From Tanytarsus gracilentus (Eukaryota; Arthropoda; Insecta; Diptera; Chironomidae): 64,000 nt of DNA. The notes under the pieces were generated by a model that was not told where the DNA came from, made no database searches, and saw only the letters and a program-made list of their open reading frames with translations. Every line of letters begins with the position of its first letter. Within the stretch, counting starts at the first letter, position 1. Shown piece after piece: positions 38,501-50,400 of the stretch. The position numbers were made by a program, and so were the translations under genes. The stretch spans positions 2,192,501 through 2,256,500 of the forward strand of contig JAXRKN010000045.1 of assembly GCA_038502055.1 (NCBI GenBank), in the 5' to 3' direction.

Positions 38501-40767
38501 CAAGTTGTTGTCCCTTGACAATTGATTAATCGCCTCTTGAAGCACCATAATGTACTTCTTCACTGACTCTTCATTATTCCATGAAACCGATTGACTTTTC
38601 ACCAAATTTGAAAGCTCCAATGCACTTTTAAGCATGACCGGTCGTTGACATGGAATTATACGATCACCAATTGTGTTGTGGAAATTTGCAATTTGCTGAA
38701 GATTTCGAGCATATTTTACATACTTTCGACCGATTGTACCATACTTGATTAAGTCATTCGGGATGTTGTGAAATCCAAAATTTTTGAGGTATCTCAAGTC
38801 TTGACAGAAAATTAATAGTTTGGGGTTGTAAGTGACTGTCATGAGTTGACGATCAGCTTTTTCAAATTTTACAACAGGTTCATTGTCTTTGAGCACCAAT
38901 TCACCACTAACAACCGATGACAGTGACTGCTCACACCACTGATCAAAATTGTGCTTTAAATTTTCATCCAATTCAGTTTGAAATTCACTCAATTTCTTTT
39001 TGAGCTCTTCATAATTTTCTCGATCGTAAAGCACACTTTGACATATCTGAATGACTTGTTGCACTTGATACTCAATAATTTTTAACCATTTTATCTCACA
39101 AACTAATGGAGTGACCTCATCGTCGTCATTATCAAGATGATTTTTCTTATCATTCAACTCTTGACCCAATTGCTTCACAAATGTCATCACAGATTGATAC
39201 AAATGGTCGCACTCAATCTTTAAAGCGTCTTTTATTTTTTGTCTCTTGAGAATATTTTCGTATTTCGAGAAAATATAAATCACCTGTCGAGGATTATTGA
39301 GAGCACTCTGAATAGAAAATTTTATATTTGCTGCAATTTTCTCGTCGATGTTCGAGAGTGATTGTTCGAATTTTGATTTAGCGCTGTTCCAATATTTATC
39401 ACCGAGTGGGGTCGTGTCAAAAATATTAATGTCACGAAAACTGTAGAAATAGTCACGGGATTTAAGATCGATTGATTCATCTTCAGAGCTGAGAATTGAA
39501 ATTTGACGGTGAACCTAAAGTTGAAAAATTTAAAGTTTAATTTTTAAAATTTTAACTGAAAATTCGAACCAACCTGTTTAATGTCTAAAATCTCTTCAAT
39601 TCTTCCTTTAAATCTCGTCATCAAAACAGGTATATAAGATTTTCCCACCCAAGGATGTTGATCACAGTTCGTCCAAAAAAGTCTCGTGAGTGAATCGCAT
39701 GTCTGAATCCAATTGTTCATGATGTCCATGACATGACTAATCAACTCATTCAAATTCATTGAACTTGAATTCCAAATGTCATCCTGTTGATTCATTTCAT
39801 CGACACAACAAGTCACAATCATTGAAGAAAGAACATCAACAACGGAAATCATTCGATTTTGTGGATATTGAAAGTTTTGAACTCTCCAAAGTTCATCGAG
39901 AATGTATTGCACGCGATCCATTAAATCTTCAAGATTGTTCAACTTTTGCAATGATTTAAGATTTGAAAATTCTTCAATGACTGCATTTAAACTTTCGAGA
40001 TGTGCTGCAAAAATTTTTGCTGCATCTTTGTCGGATTTTGTTGCTGAATTTTGTGACTTTTGACGCCAAAATTGAATTTCATCTTTAATTGATGTTATTC
40101 CAGTCTCAGCAACACCTAGAGAAACACTCAAATTGGTTTGGAGATTTTCGATGAGGTTGATTAAGTCCGGCGAGCATTCGTTTTTCTATAAAAGAATTTT
40201 TAAAAATTTAACGCTTTTTTAAATTTTAAATTAAAAATATATTTTAATAGTTTAAAAATTTTAATTTAAAAAATAAATTTTTTGAAAACTCTTGAAAAAT
40301 TAAATTTACTCAATATTTAAAAAAGTCGTTAAAAATTAATTAATTCCTCTTCTGACCTTCAAACATGTAAATTCACTTACGTTAATAGCGCTCGGCATAA
40401 AAATGGACGTTAATGAGTTATAAATCGATTTAACAATGCCACCTTCCAACGTCAGCATGCCCAAGTCCGATCGATTTCCTTTATGCTGTGAATCTCTATT
40501 CGGTTGAGTTTTATAGAACAGCAAGACATTCTCATATTCATTGGGAATTTTGTTTTGAAATTGAATTGACTTTCGGGAATCGTTGAGGGATGCTGAGAGA
40601 ATCCTCTGGGTGTCGTTTTCAAGGAAATCTCTTACATAAGAATCATCGAGAATTTTTTCGAGTTGAAAGTAGCTCGCTTGAAAAGTTTATTTTATAAATT
40701 TTCAAAAATTTAACGGTTTATTTAAAAACTCACCAGAAGTGCTAAGAATAAAATTGCTTAAATCCAT
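26533..40767 (-). CDS. Dync2h1: cytoplasmic dynein 2 heavy chain (IFT retrograde motor), 4177 aa, 17 exons
   Basis: Exons, in transcript order: 40767-40734, 40676-40381, 40185-39574, 39514-38468, 38415-37829, 37776-37195, 36970-35898, 35688-34748, 34665-34442, 34273-33208, 33079-32614, 32560-31466, 31412-30295, 30153-29272, 29153-27723, 27665-27351, 27297-26533. Every junction is GT-AG and in phase, giving 12,534 nt. Dynein-2 features run in order: N-terminal tail; linker (FPRFYFLSDDDLLEILGQ); AAA1 with Walker A GKAGTGKT near residue 1635 and CFDEFNRL; AAA2 GPPSSGKST near 1925; AAA3 GPNGNGKS near 2232; AAA4 with a degenerate GKLGSGRF near 2558; coiled-coil stalk and tip (PPEIIRDILEGVLRLMG, about 2675-3047); AAA5-6; and C-terminal domain. 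Human DYNC2H1 is about 4,307 aa. It drives retrograde intraflagellar transport; the Drosophila counterpart is beethoven (btv), needed in chordotonal cilia. No break or missing module was seen. Confidence 0.96.
30250..30277. repeat. dispersed intronic repeat, copy in Dync2h1 intron 13
   Basis: This AT-rich segment (AAATCAAGATTAAATTTAAT followed by CCAAGATT) is nearly the same as segments at 41755-41785 and 37067-37090. All three are outside coding sequence. The surrounding ~100 bp of each copy also contains AAATCCG and partial palindromes of the TTTAATCC/GGATTAAA type. Confidence 0.45.
33122..33176. repeat. 17-bp inverted repeat (hairpin) in Dync2h1 intron 10
   Basis: The left arm at 33127-33143 (GGGTTGTTTGTAAATTA) is complementary to the right arm at 33157-33173 (TAATTTACAAACGACCC), with one T/G wobble and a 13-nt loop. 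The intron is only 128 nt, so the hairpin fills over a third of it. It looks like two terminal inverted repeats nearly fused, as in a very small MITE, or an RNA stem. Confidence 0.7.
37067..37090. repeat. dispersed intronic repeat, copy in Dync2h1 intron 6
   Basis: AGATTAAATTTTAATCCAAG followed by ATTA, in the 224-bp intron between Dync2h1 exons 6 and 7. It matches the copies at 30250 and 41755 and is followed within 10 bp by AAATCCG, also seen near the other two copies. Confidence 0.45.
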
Positions 40768-40826
40768 CTCAAATGAATTAAAAGTTTCAACTATCAAATT
40801 TGTTTGGTTAATTTTCAATTTTTAAA

Positions 40827-40840
40827 GTCACCATAACGAC
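40827..40840 (-). promoter_or_regulatory. X-box (RFX binding site) of Dync2h1
   Basis: On the gene's strand the 14-mer reads GTCGTTATGGTGAC. It satisfies the RYYNYY-N2-RRNRAC X-box consensus on both strands. It sits 60-73 bp upstream of the Dync2h1 ATG, the usual spot for X-boxes in ciliary genes. RFX factors switch on ciliary and IFT genes in worms, flies and vertebrates. A further half-site-like GTTTCCATGGAA lies at about 40869-40880. Confidence 0.75.
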
Positions 40841-42031
40841 CGACCCAACAACAAGGTTCGCCGCGTTTCCATGGAATTTTCATCGGGCGCGTAAAAAAAT
40901 ACCGCCAAGCAATTTTTATTTATAAACAAAGTCGCGATGACATGCGGTGCGTGTTGACATGAATTTTAGAGGAATTTCAGTTCGCATGCGCAGTGCATCG
41001 AGACCACGTTTTTCGCTTATCACTGCACAAATTTTCTCCACCACTCTCTCACTTTTCCACCTCGCTCTCTCTCTCTCACCCCTCTCGCATTTTTGTTTTG
41101 GACTTTTCATTTCGCCTGTGATAGATTTAAAGAAAATTTTTAGAGTTAATTTTAGTGGAAAATTTATGAAATTTTTTGATAAAAGTCGGTAGAAAATGTT
41201 GACAAGTGTGGAAAGTAACTGAAAATTGTGAAGTCAAGAAAAAATTACGATAGAAAATCGATGAAAATTGAAGAAATATTTAAGTGTCCTAAAAAATTCA
41301 AAAAGTTAGAAAACTCGCACTAAAAGTTATAAAAATTTATGAGCAATTCGTGAACATTCAACAAAATGTGAAGTTTATAATCGTAAAATGCAACAATTAA
41401 AGAAATTTGTGATAAATGGCGAGGCGAAAATTTCTACGAACGTTGCAATTTTATCGATTTTTCATTTCCATTCCGCTTGCATTCAGGGGGTGTCTCATGA
41501 AGAAACAATAATAAGAAGAGAAGAAAAATCATCGTTATTGTGAATGTCGTGCGAGAGAAAAGCGGAAGAGGAAATCAAAATCGTAAAATAAGAGAAACAT
41601 TAAAGGAAGTTGAGAGTTATTGAGGAAAGGTTAGGGAAATTTTTAAACTATAAATTAAAAATAAAAAAAATTAAATTTACTTTAAATTTAAATTAAACTT
41701 AAAAAATTAAACTGAGTACATTTAGAAATTTAAAAAATACTTTCTTTAAATTTAAAATCAAGATTTAAATTTTAATCCAAGGATTAGTGTTTTAATACTA
41801 AACCGATTAAATTTAAATCCGACTGTTTTTGAAAAAATTTTAAAATAAAAAAATATTTATAAATTCACCTCAATCAATTTCCACATAACTGACCTCAAAA
41901 AAGTTTTATCTCTTCTTAGCCAGTAAAAACTTCCACTATATAAAAAATTGTGCAATAAAAGAAACTCTGTCCATACGATAAAAAAAGTGCGGAGGAAGTT
42001 GATCAAACAAAAAGATTAAATTAGAATAGAA
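40841..42031. other. 5' leader region between Dync2h1 and the second ZAD gene
   Basis: Non-coding. A pyrimidine-rich stretch with a CT run at about 41041-41090 could hold GAGA-type sites on the opposite strand. The second ZAD gene probably has a long 5' UTR here, perhaps with an intron, since acceptor-like TTCTTAGCCAG occurs near 41911-41922. The repeat copy at 41755-41785 lies inside. No ORF in this stretch is convincing. Confidence 0.5.
41755..41785. repeat. dispersed repeat, copy upstream of the second ZAD gene
   Basis: AAATCAAGATTTAAATTTTA followed by ATCCAAGGATT. It differs from the 30250 copy by about three single-base insertions. It lies 250 bp before the ATG at 42032, in probable 5' UTR or leader intron. 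Confidence 0.45.
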
Positions 42032-44542
42032 ATGATATCGAATCAACAACATCCGCATCAGACAAGTAATCTTGAAGTGAGCAATAATACCCTGCTAGTG
42101 TCAACTGGAACATCCGAAGAACTTAACTTTACCGCCTTTATTGATCTCTGTCGATTTTGTTCGGTTAAAATTGGACCTCGCCTAAATCTCTTCGATAAAG
42201 AATCCGAACATCGACAACTTTTATTTAAAATTCGATCAATTCTTCCAGCAACGATTGCGAAAGAAGACTTTTTGCCGAAGAAAGTCTGCGAAAGGTGCAT
42301 TAATAGAATTGAGCAATTCTTTGAATGGCGCACTAATTGCATGCAGACAGAAAATATTTTTAAAAATTACGCCGAATCAATGCGGAACGTCACAGCAACA
42401 ATAAACTTTCAAGTGAGTTGTGTATAGATAAAAAATTATTGCAGTTGCTGTTAAAACTGCAATAACTGCAATAACACTAAAGATAAAGTAATTTTGATGT
42501 TAAACGACCCAGTTTCAAAAGAGTAATAAATTGACATTTTTTAGGACGGTACGGTGAACATCGATAAGATGACACCCGCACAGCGTCACGCCTATGTTGA
42601 GGCACACATGTCAGTACAACAACACATCGCCCAAGCAAATCTCCATTATCAACAATCACTCGCGACACAGGGATCTCATCGACAGCATGTGATCAAAGAG
42701 AATGATCAACAGCATCATCAAACATCGCAAGCAAGTTCATCTTCATCAACACATCATCATCAGTATACGTCAAACATAAAAATTCCCCAAATCACATCGA
42801 GTGCTACTGGTTCATCGACTACATCTACGTATACGACTATACCCGATGACGGTCTACAAGCGTTGGGTTATGATAGCGGAATTAGAGTATTACAAAGTAT
42901 TGGAACTGCATGGCCTGCGGACATTCCACCAAATATTCCACGTCCTAATTTAATTCCCTTTACCGAGCCATACGCGGAAGGTGGTTCACTTAACCCGAAT
43001 TCACGTAGCGTTCATCACGTGAAAACATCACATTCGTCAACGACGACGAGTTCGAGGAAAAGCCGAGCGACACATTCCAATTCAACGGCCCCAAAGGCAT
43101 TCGAATGTACGGTATGTGGTAAAGGATTAGCGAGGAAGGACAAGCTGACAATTCACATGAGAATACATACAGTGAGTTTGTATCGATGGTTTAAATTGAT
43201 GCGTGGCTGGAGGTTAATTTAAAATATTTTTTTTTTCAGGGAGAAAAACCTTACATTTGTGAAGTGTGCGACAAAGCTTTCGCGAGAAGAGATAAATTAG
43301 GTAATGAATGACTAAAATTTAAATCAAATTCAAAATTGATTTAGTTTTAAATCATTTAAAAAATAAATTTAAACTATTTTTAGTAATCCACATGAACAAG
43401 TTCAAGCACGTGACACCAACAAACATAGCACCATTAGGAAAACGACACAATAATCTCGCAAGTCTCATCAAGAAAGAAGAGCCACAGCAAAAACCAGTGA
43501 TTATAGCGCACGAAACAAAAGTTCCATCGGCAACATCAGTCGATCATCACCAACAATCTTCCCAGGCATTTCAATTGCACCATCAAATGCAGAGCCAAAG
43601 TATTCCTTCGTCTGTGCTTAATACGATAACCCACACGATAAGCTCTCAAAACCATCAACCACATTCACAACAACACAACACTCATCAACAAAATATAGGA
43701 CAGCAAATGTGGACATGTGAATTATGCAATCGTATCCTACCGACGAGAGGCGAGTGGGAGCTTCATGCCAAATCACATATGGAGGTAGATTAATGGTTTC
43801 AGAGTACTTTTGTGGCGTGTCTTTAACAAAAAAATATTTTTGTTCTCTCTAGTATTGACATCAGCAAAGTGCAATATCCACTGCAAATTCTACTAGTTTA
43901 GCACAATCTACCAATTCCGTAGTATCTCATCATCATCAGCAGCATCAAAATATTTATCAGCAACCAACATCATCAGCAACTACAGCAACTAATAGTAATA
44001 GCAACAATAATACAAACGTGGGTGTTGAGCATCAGCAAATGAGTTATATAATTTTAGATAGCGGCAATTATCGTCAGGCCGGCACAATTAATACAAATTA
44101 CTTGGATAATAGTGAGGTAAAATCTCGAAGATTTATTTGATATTTTTAAATAGTTTTAGGTCATTTTAAATTAATTAGAGAAAAATAAATTTTTCACAAT
44201 CAAATAAGCATGAAATTAATAATAAACTTTACTTTCTAGATTACCGCAGCAACGCAGCCAATTAGAGATGACTCAGTAATCACGACAACGTCATCACTGA
44301 ATGCACCCATTTCCTCGTCATTAACCTCACAATGTATCTTATGCCGCGAAATTTGTGTTAATAAAAATGACTTGATTCAGCATTTGCGTAATCATTTGGC
44401 GGACGATAATAAGACTTATATCATAAACACGACAGCCAGTTCAGCTTCCGGTCACGATGGCGGCGGTGGAGCGACAACCATTACCGTGCCTAATTCACTC
44501 GTTGATTTATTGAAGCTGGATAATAAGGAGTTATGTGCTTAA
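42032..44542 (+). CDS. ZAD-C2H2 zinc-finger protein, Gln/His-rich, 674 aa
   Basis: Six exons: 42032-42412, 42545-43171, 43240-43300, 43384-43784, 43865-44116 and 44240-44542; all phases agree. The ZAD near the N-terminus has its cysteines at residues 40, 43, 86 and 89 (LCRFC and CERC). A long low-complexity linker follows, rich in Gln, His, Ser and Thr. Two canonical fingers are joined by HTGEKPY (FECTVCGKGLARKDKLTIH and YICEVCDKAFARRDKLVIH, about 313-365). Two isolated fingers come later, CELCNRILPTRGEWELH (about 468) and CILCREICVNKNDLIQH (about 606). The 43784/43865 junction uses the acceptor GACATCAG; the nearer TCTCTAG would give an immediate stop in frame. Separated fingers and Q/H tracts suggest a transcriptional regulator. 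The Drosophila ZAD factor poils au dos is a possible relative, but that is a guess. Confidence 0.87.
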
Positions 44543-47425
44543 AAAATTAAGTGCAAAACTCTGAACGAGTTTGAAATTCGTGGTTTTTTTAATATTTTTT
44601 AAAACGTAACTGTTAAATAATGTCTCAAAGAAAATTAACAAACGCCCAGTAAATCTTATTTTTCTTCCTGCATAACGTATGCAAAATCTGTTGATTATTT
44701 TAATTAGTTTGTAATAATATTTAACACATGGAAATGGTATTAAAACATAATAGAGTAAAAGAAATAGAGCAATGGCATGCAATTGCGCGCTAAAAAAGAT
44801 GCAGTTTATAGTCAATAAAAACAATTATCAATTATCGTCACAGTCACACACACTTACTAGTATTATTACAATAATATTATAGCCATCTCTCTGCAGTTAG
44901 TTAATAGCGAATATAGTAAGGTGTACATAGAGGAAGAAATTGTTTTATGTTCAATCGAGTAAAAGAAGAATAAAAAGTCCAATTGCAATTGAAGCAAGAA
45001 AAATAATAAAACTAGTTTTTTCTGTTTCCGATAGAATTATGCAACTTTCAGTGTCAGTGAACGTGCATAAGGTGCATTTGGTTTTTTATAGCTTAAGAGT
45101 TAAGACAGGTTTAAAACTTGTTAATGTCACTTTTATGTTTCACATCAATGAACTTAATTTTATAATTAATTCAGGGTGATTTAAAAATTATCAAATTAAT
45201 TTCGTTAAATAATTAATTTTTAAATTTTAATGAATTTTTTGTTGTTTTATTGTAAAAATGTTAAGTTTGCCCACCTTGAGTCATAAAACATTAAAACATT
45301 GAAAACAATGAAACATTGTATGAGTATTTAAATTTCCAAAAAACGTTACATTCAACACTCACTCCAAATTTCTCATATCGACACCTTTTTAAGTTATTCG
45401 TGTATGAAAAATATTTTTCCACGCTCTTTAAAGTTTCTTTATTGTCTGGCCCTCACCGCCTCTCATCATCACAATTCGACGATTATGTTTGAAAATAATT
45501 CACGACATGCGTCAGAGAATTCACAAAGCAATATATGGTGAAGAGCATATAATAATGGTATTTATGGAGAAGAAAAGAAAAGTGAAAATTTATTAAATAC
45601 TTTTTTCAGTAGCGCGGCATTAGAGACTTGCATATGTAAATAATTCATGACGGCGTGCACCGAAGCAATCAGACTTAATCATATTTCTTTATTTTTGGCA
45701 TCATAAAAAAATGTTTTCTTCCGTTTTGCCGAGCTTTAGGCACCGGTGAGTGAACATGAGAAAAGAGCCATTAATTCGATATGCAGTATTAAGCGGTCAT
45801 TGAGGATAGCTCAGAGCACTTTATGTGCTTAATAATCGATGACTTGTGCGTTGGTGAAGAAGAGATAGCTATGAGGCATGGCTGATACGAGAGAGCTGTC
45901 ATAAACCACAAAGTTTATCATGATTTTCGGCTCGTGAATTTTTCACACAAAAACGTTAAATATTTTTTCTAAAATTTAATAAAAAAATAATTAAGTTCAA
46001 CATAACTTTCATCATAATCACTTCCCTTTCTGCTAACCCAATTAAGCTTACAAGTTACACGAGTTATATAGAATGTCGGTCATTTGTTTCAATCGGATGT
46101 TACATGATGTACAACTTAAACGTTTCCACTTCTCCATCCATCTCTCACACTCTCACTTTCATCGACGATCGATAGACTTGCAAATATCAAGAAGAAAATT
46201 CATCTTCATTTTTTCCCAATACCAAATAATTTTCTGGGTCATTAAACCGCCCAAATAATATTAAGATAGAAAGTTTCTCATCCGTACAACGCCCTCAAAG
46301 TATTATACAGACTTTTGATTATTTTAGACGACATTAAGTGGTAACAAAATTGACACTCAATCAACAACGTGAGAAACGGAGAGTCTGCAAGGAATTTTTG
46401 CGATATGAATGGCAGAAGTGTCAAATGAGCTGTAAAAATGTCTTGTTGAAAGTTTGTTCGAGCTTTAAGGACGTGATAAAAATTTTATGAGTTTCTTATT
46501 CAATTTAAAAATATTCTTTTGGAATTTAAACTTAAAAATGTTTTTAAACGGGTTTAGAAATTTAAATAATTATTTGGAAAATGTATTTAATATTTATTTT
46601 AACTTCCCCTGTCGAAACACCTCACTCTTCATATTTCCATCACTTCCCGCCCATCGGCGACATGCGAGCTGTCAAAATTCATCGATTAGTCTCACACAGA
46701 TCGTCACCGACAACTGCGAAAGCTCTCTCGAGAGAAGATTGAAAATTGAAATGTAATTAGTTTCGACTTAAGTGGATGAGGCTGGCTCCACACTCATCAT
46801 CATAGATTGAGTGGTATAATTTCTCACTTATGCACATTTGTTGTGAGAGTGAGCGAGAGCATCATGCACACACTCCAATTAATTCACGACAACTACAATG
46901 ATGACGGCGGCTTTGAATTTTCTCCAATCTGCAATTTCTTCTATACACGAAATAAAGTATTTGAAAACACGTGCTACCACAAACGTTCATATGTGCCGCC
47001 GCCTCATACAGACAGGTCTCTCGCGTGTATTAGAAACTTTGAGACTTTTCATGATGGTCTGAAAAAAAATAATAATATTCACAACTTTTCGGAAAAGTTT
47101 ATTATAAATAGATGATAAAAGCATGAAATGGGATTCAGTCGTTGGTTTCTTGTCGCTACGATCGGTGTTTAAAGAAAAAATATCTTAGAGCAATTTTTTA
47201 ATACAAAAGAAAGTTAATTTTTTCCTATTCTTCTCTGTACACACAATTTTAACCAATTGAATAATTTACTAACCTCATTAGTGGATAAATTTTCACTTTC
47301 AATCAAAAAAAATCTCTGCTCGATTTTTACAGTGAATAAAAAAATATAAAATAAAAGACTCAAAGTGCAATAAATCAAAAAGTGAATTCATAAGGAAAAG
47401 TTCATAAAATAATTAAGGAATTATC
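44543..47425. other. 3' UTR and intergenic region
   Basis: The start holds the second ZAD gene's 3' UTR, with AATAAA at 44814-44819 and another near 44967. The rest is AT-rich without a credible ORF. The 5' UTR of the secreted-protein gene must lie near the end, shortly before its ATG at 47426. Confidence 0.5.
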
Positions 47426-50400
47426 ATGAAAGTGGTGAGTTATTAAAAAAAGTTGTGAAAATGCGATCGTTAAATAATTTAAAAGTGATTTTTTTTTGTA
47501 ATCGTCAAGGGAAATTGATGTTCGACATTCATAGCGTGATGCTCTCGATTAAAAATAAACCAATTATTTATGTTTAAGTGTTTTCTTCTGGGACATTAAA
47601 TAAAAGTGACACTTTAATTAAAGAGTGAAATTTCTTGTCACTGCATTAAAATTGTTCAAAAACATGCAATCTTTAATCTTTTAAAAATCAAAAATATTAA
47701 AACAAATGAAATGAAAAAATCACGATAAAAAATATTCGAAATTGAGAGAGTTCTTCAGTTTGTTATTCTATATGCTGTTAACTTTTAGTATTTTCTCAAC
47801 CCAATTCCATTTTAATGCAGAGAATAATCGCAGTGCAGCTCATTCAACTAGAGTCAATAAACTTTTTAACAGTCAAAAACTTGTAAATTAAAAACAAATC
47901 TTCAACACTTCAACTAACTTAATTCATGTAACATTTTCTATTTGGTTCGAATGTCAATGAAAATTCCATTTACAAATATTTTATCTTCGAGCAAAGGATT
48001 AAATCTTTTGAATTAAATTTTCCTTTGTGGATTTAAACATCTCTTTGAGCTATTACTCTTTCCTTTGAGTTCAGTTCATTGGATGAGAAAATTAAAACTG
48101 AAAAGTTCAATGTCGTTTCAGATGCATTTCAAAAAGTCCATCAAATGCAAAAAATGTGTAGTTGTAAAACGATTAAACGAGTTGGAAAATATCTTATAAG
48201 TTCTTACGATCTATCTTATAAGTTTTTGAGATTGATTGCAAACAATAAAAACTATAAAAAACTTTTTACGATATCGATAATATGTTTAATAAAAATCCAA
48301 TGGTTGAATATTTCATCCAAAATGCTTTCAAATAAAACTATCAAAAAATCGTCAATTTTAATGTAATGCAAACCAACTTTCGATATCTTCTTTTCTCTCT
48401 CGCATGTTTCAATTCATTAAAATTGGCGTTCTCAGTGCACACGAAATGAAATGAAAAAAATTGTGGTAATTAAGTTCAACAAACGAGAGACTATTTAACA
48501 TTTAATGGACTTGCTCTCTTGAGATATCTCTAATTCAAAATCTAAGGAAAAGTTTTTATTAAAGCCGACGTAAATAACGGGAAAATAGTTGAGTTCTCAT
48601 GGCATATCGTATCTCAATGTATAACAATTGACGTGTGTTAGAAAATAGAGAGATTTATGAATACTTATAAGTGAATGAAAACAGATCGAAAAAAACAACT
48701 CGACGAAAACGAGTAACGTTGACCTGCTACTGTTTTTAAAGTTTTTTTCTTCAATTTCTCTCATCTTACAAAGACACTGAGGCAATTAATACTGGAGAAA
48801 AGAGGAAATCAGTTTTTATCGCTTTTGCAGCAATTAGTTTTCAAACGGACACAATTGACCCGGGATGATAGAGTTTGATTAAATCTAAAAAAAGGAAAAT
48901 GAAAATTCTGGATGAATTTTTCAAATTTAGCTGATGAGAAAGTCATAGTTATTATTTCATCTGACGTTTCTTAAACTGATGATTTTCAACGATATTACGT
49001 AAAGTTTGATTAAAATCAAACAAAAAGATGAAATCAAGAGTTTTATTAATGACCCCAACATATCCAAAAAATAACGAGACTGTTTTTGTTTAAGTTTTCA
49101 CAAAACTAAGTTTTATGCACAGCTTGAGTTTTCACTTTATGAGATCATCAAATTTGTTTCTTATGGCGAAGAAATTACATGAATAATTATGTGGATAGTT
49201 GTTTTGTATTTTTTGTAGCATCAAACAAATTTTTTAACTCAAATGTTGATTTTAGAAATAAATTTAAATATTTTAACTCTTTAAAAAGTTAACTAAAACC
49301 ATTTTATCTCTTAGATCGCTCTAAAATTTAAATCGAAAGTTCAACATCATTTCCGAGTAGCATTCTAAAAGCGTTTTTTACTAACGCAACGAATAAATTA
49401 AACATCAGCCCTCAGAGCGCTTTTAGAGTTCACTGAAAGCTTTCTTATTTGCATTTTATTCAACGAAACAAAGAAAAATCTTTCCGCTAAATGAAAATCT
49501 TCATTCTTGATGAATTGCCATGTCAGGGATTTGATTCAAGTTCATTGAACTTTTCTGCTGCATTTATCCAACGATGCATAATGCGCACCTGAGATCTGCA
49601 GAAATTCACTTGATGTAATTCAACACAACACTTGACATGAACAATTTCGAAGAATAATATAAAAAAGAAGGAAGACGAAGATAAATCTCAAGTATGAGAT
49701 ACTCGGAAGATGTTTACAAAGCACAAAGCATCGTGCACGAAGAAGATGTATCGCAAAAATGTTATTGTTAATTTTACACCCGAAAAAAAGTGTCGTTTGA
49801 AAAAGTAATGAGACGTCCATGTCAGCTTTCTATGAGTTCGAATAAAAATTTTGTAAAAAAATTTAAAAATAATAATCAACGATTTAAAATTTTAATTTTA
49901 AACTGCAAGTTCAAAAATTAAAAAAAGAAGGTTAAAGGTTTCTCCTAATTTTTCTAGAATAAATCTTCAATTTAAATTTCTTAAAGATTTTTCTATGTTT
50001 AAAGCAAATAAATTCACGAATTCAACAAAAACATTTTCACGCTAGAATTAGCACGAATTGTTTGCTTTACAAAAACACTGACGTTCAAATATTTTTTAAA
50101 TCAAATTTATATGCGAGCGAGATAAAAATAAAATAATTCAACAAATTTAAACGCGCCGTAAAAAAGTTGCAGATTTATTTGAGTCTAAAATAAACTTTAA
50201 CTTGTTTTGACGTCAAATTCACAATTCCATTGTCAATGGCAATGACATTTCTGTCACAACATTCCAAAAATAAAATGCTTATTTGCATTTACCGTCGATT
50301 TTTTTAATAGAAAAGGAAAACAAAGAAATGCAGAAAGTAAAATCTCGAAAATGAAATCGAAAGTCAAGAGATGGACATGACAGAAACTTCCATAAAAATA

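Noticed and set aside
40916..41192. Overlapping ORFs on both strands upstream of the second ZAD gene
   Set aside because: Driven by a pyrimidine-rich tract; composition is repetitive and no domain or splice partner is seen.
46807..47115. 102-codon ORF before the secreted-protein gene
   Set aside because: No recognisable features; it probably overlaps promoter or 5' UTR sequence of the downstream gene.
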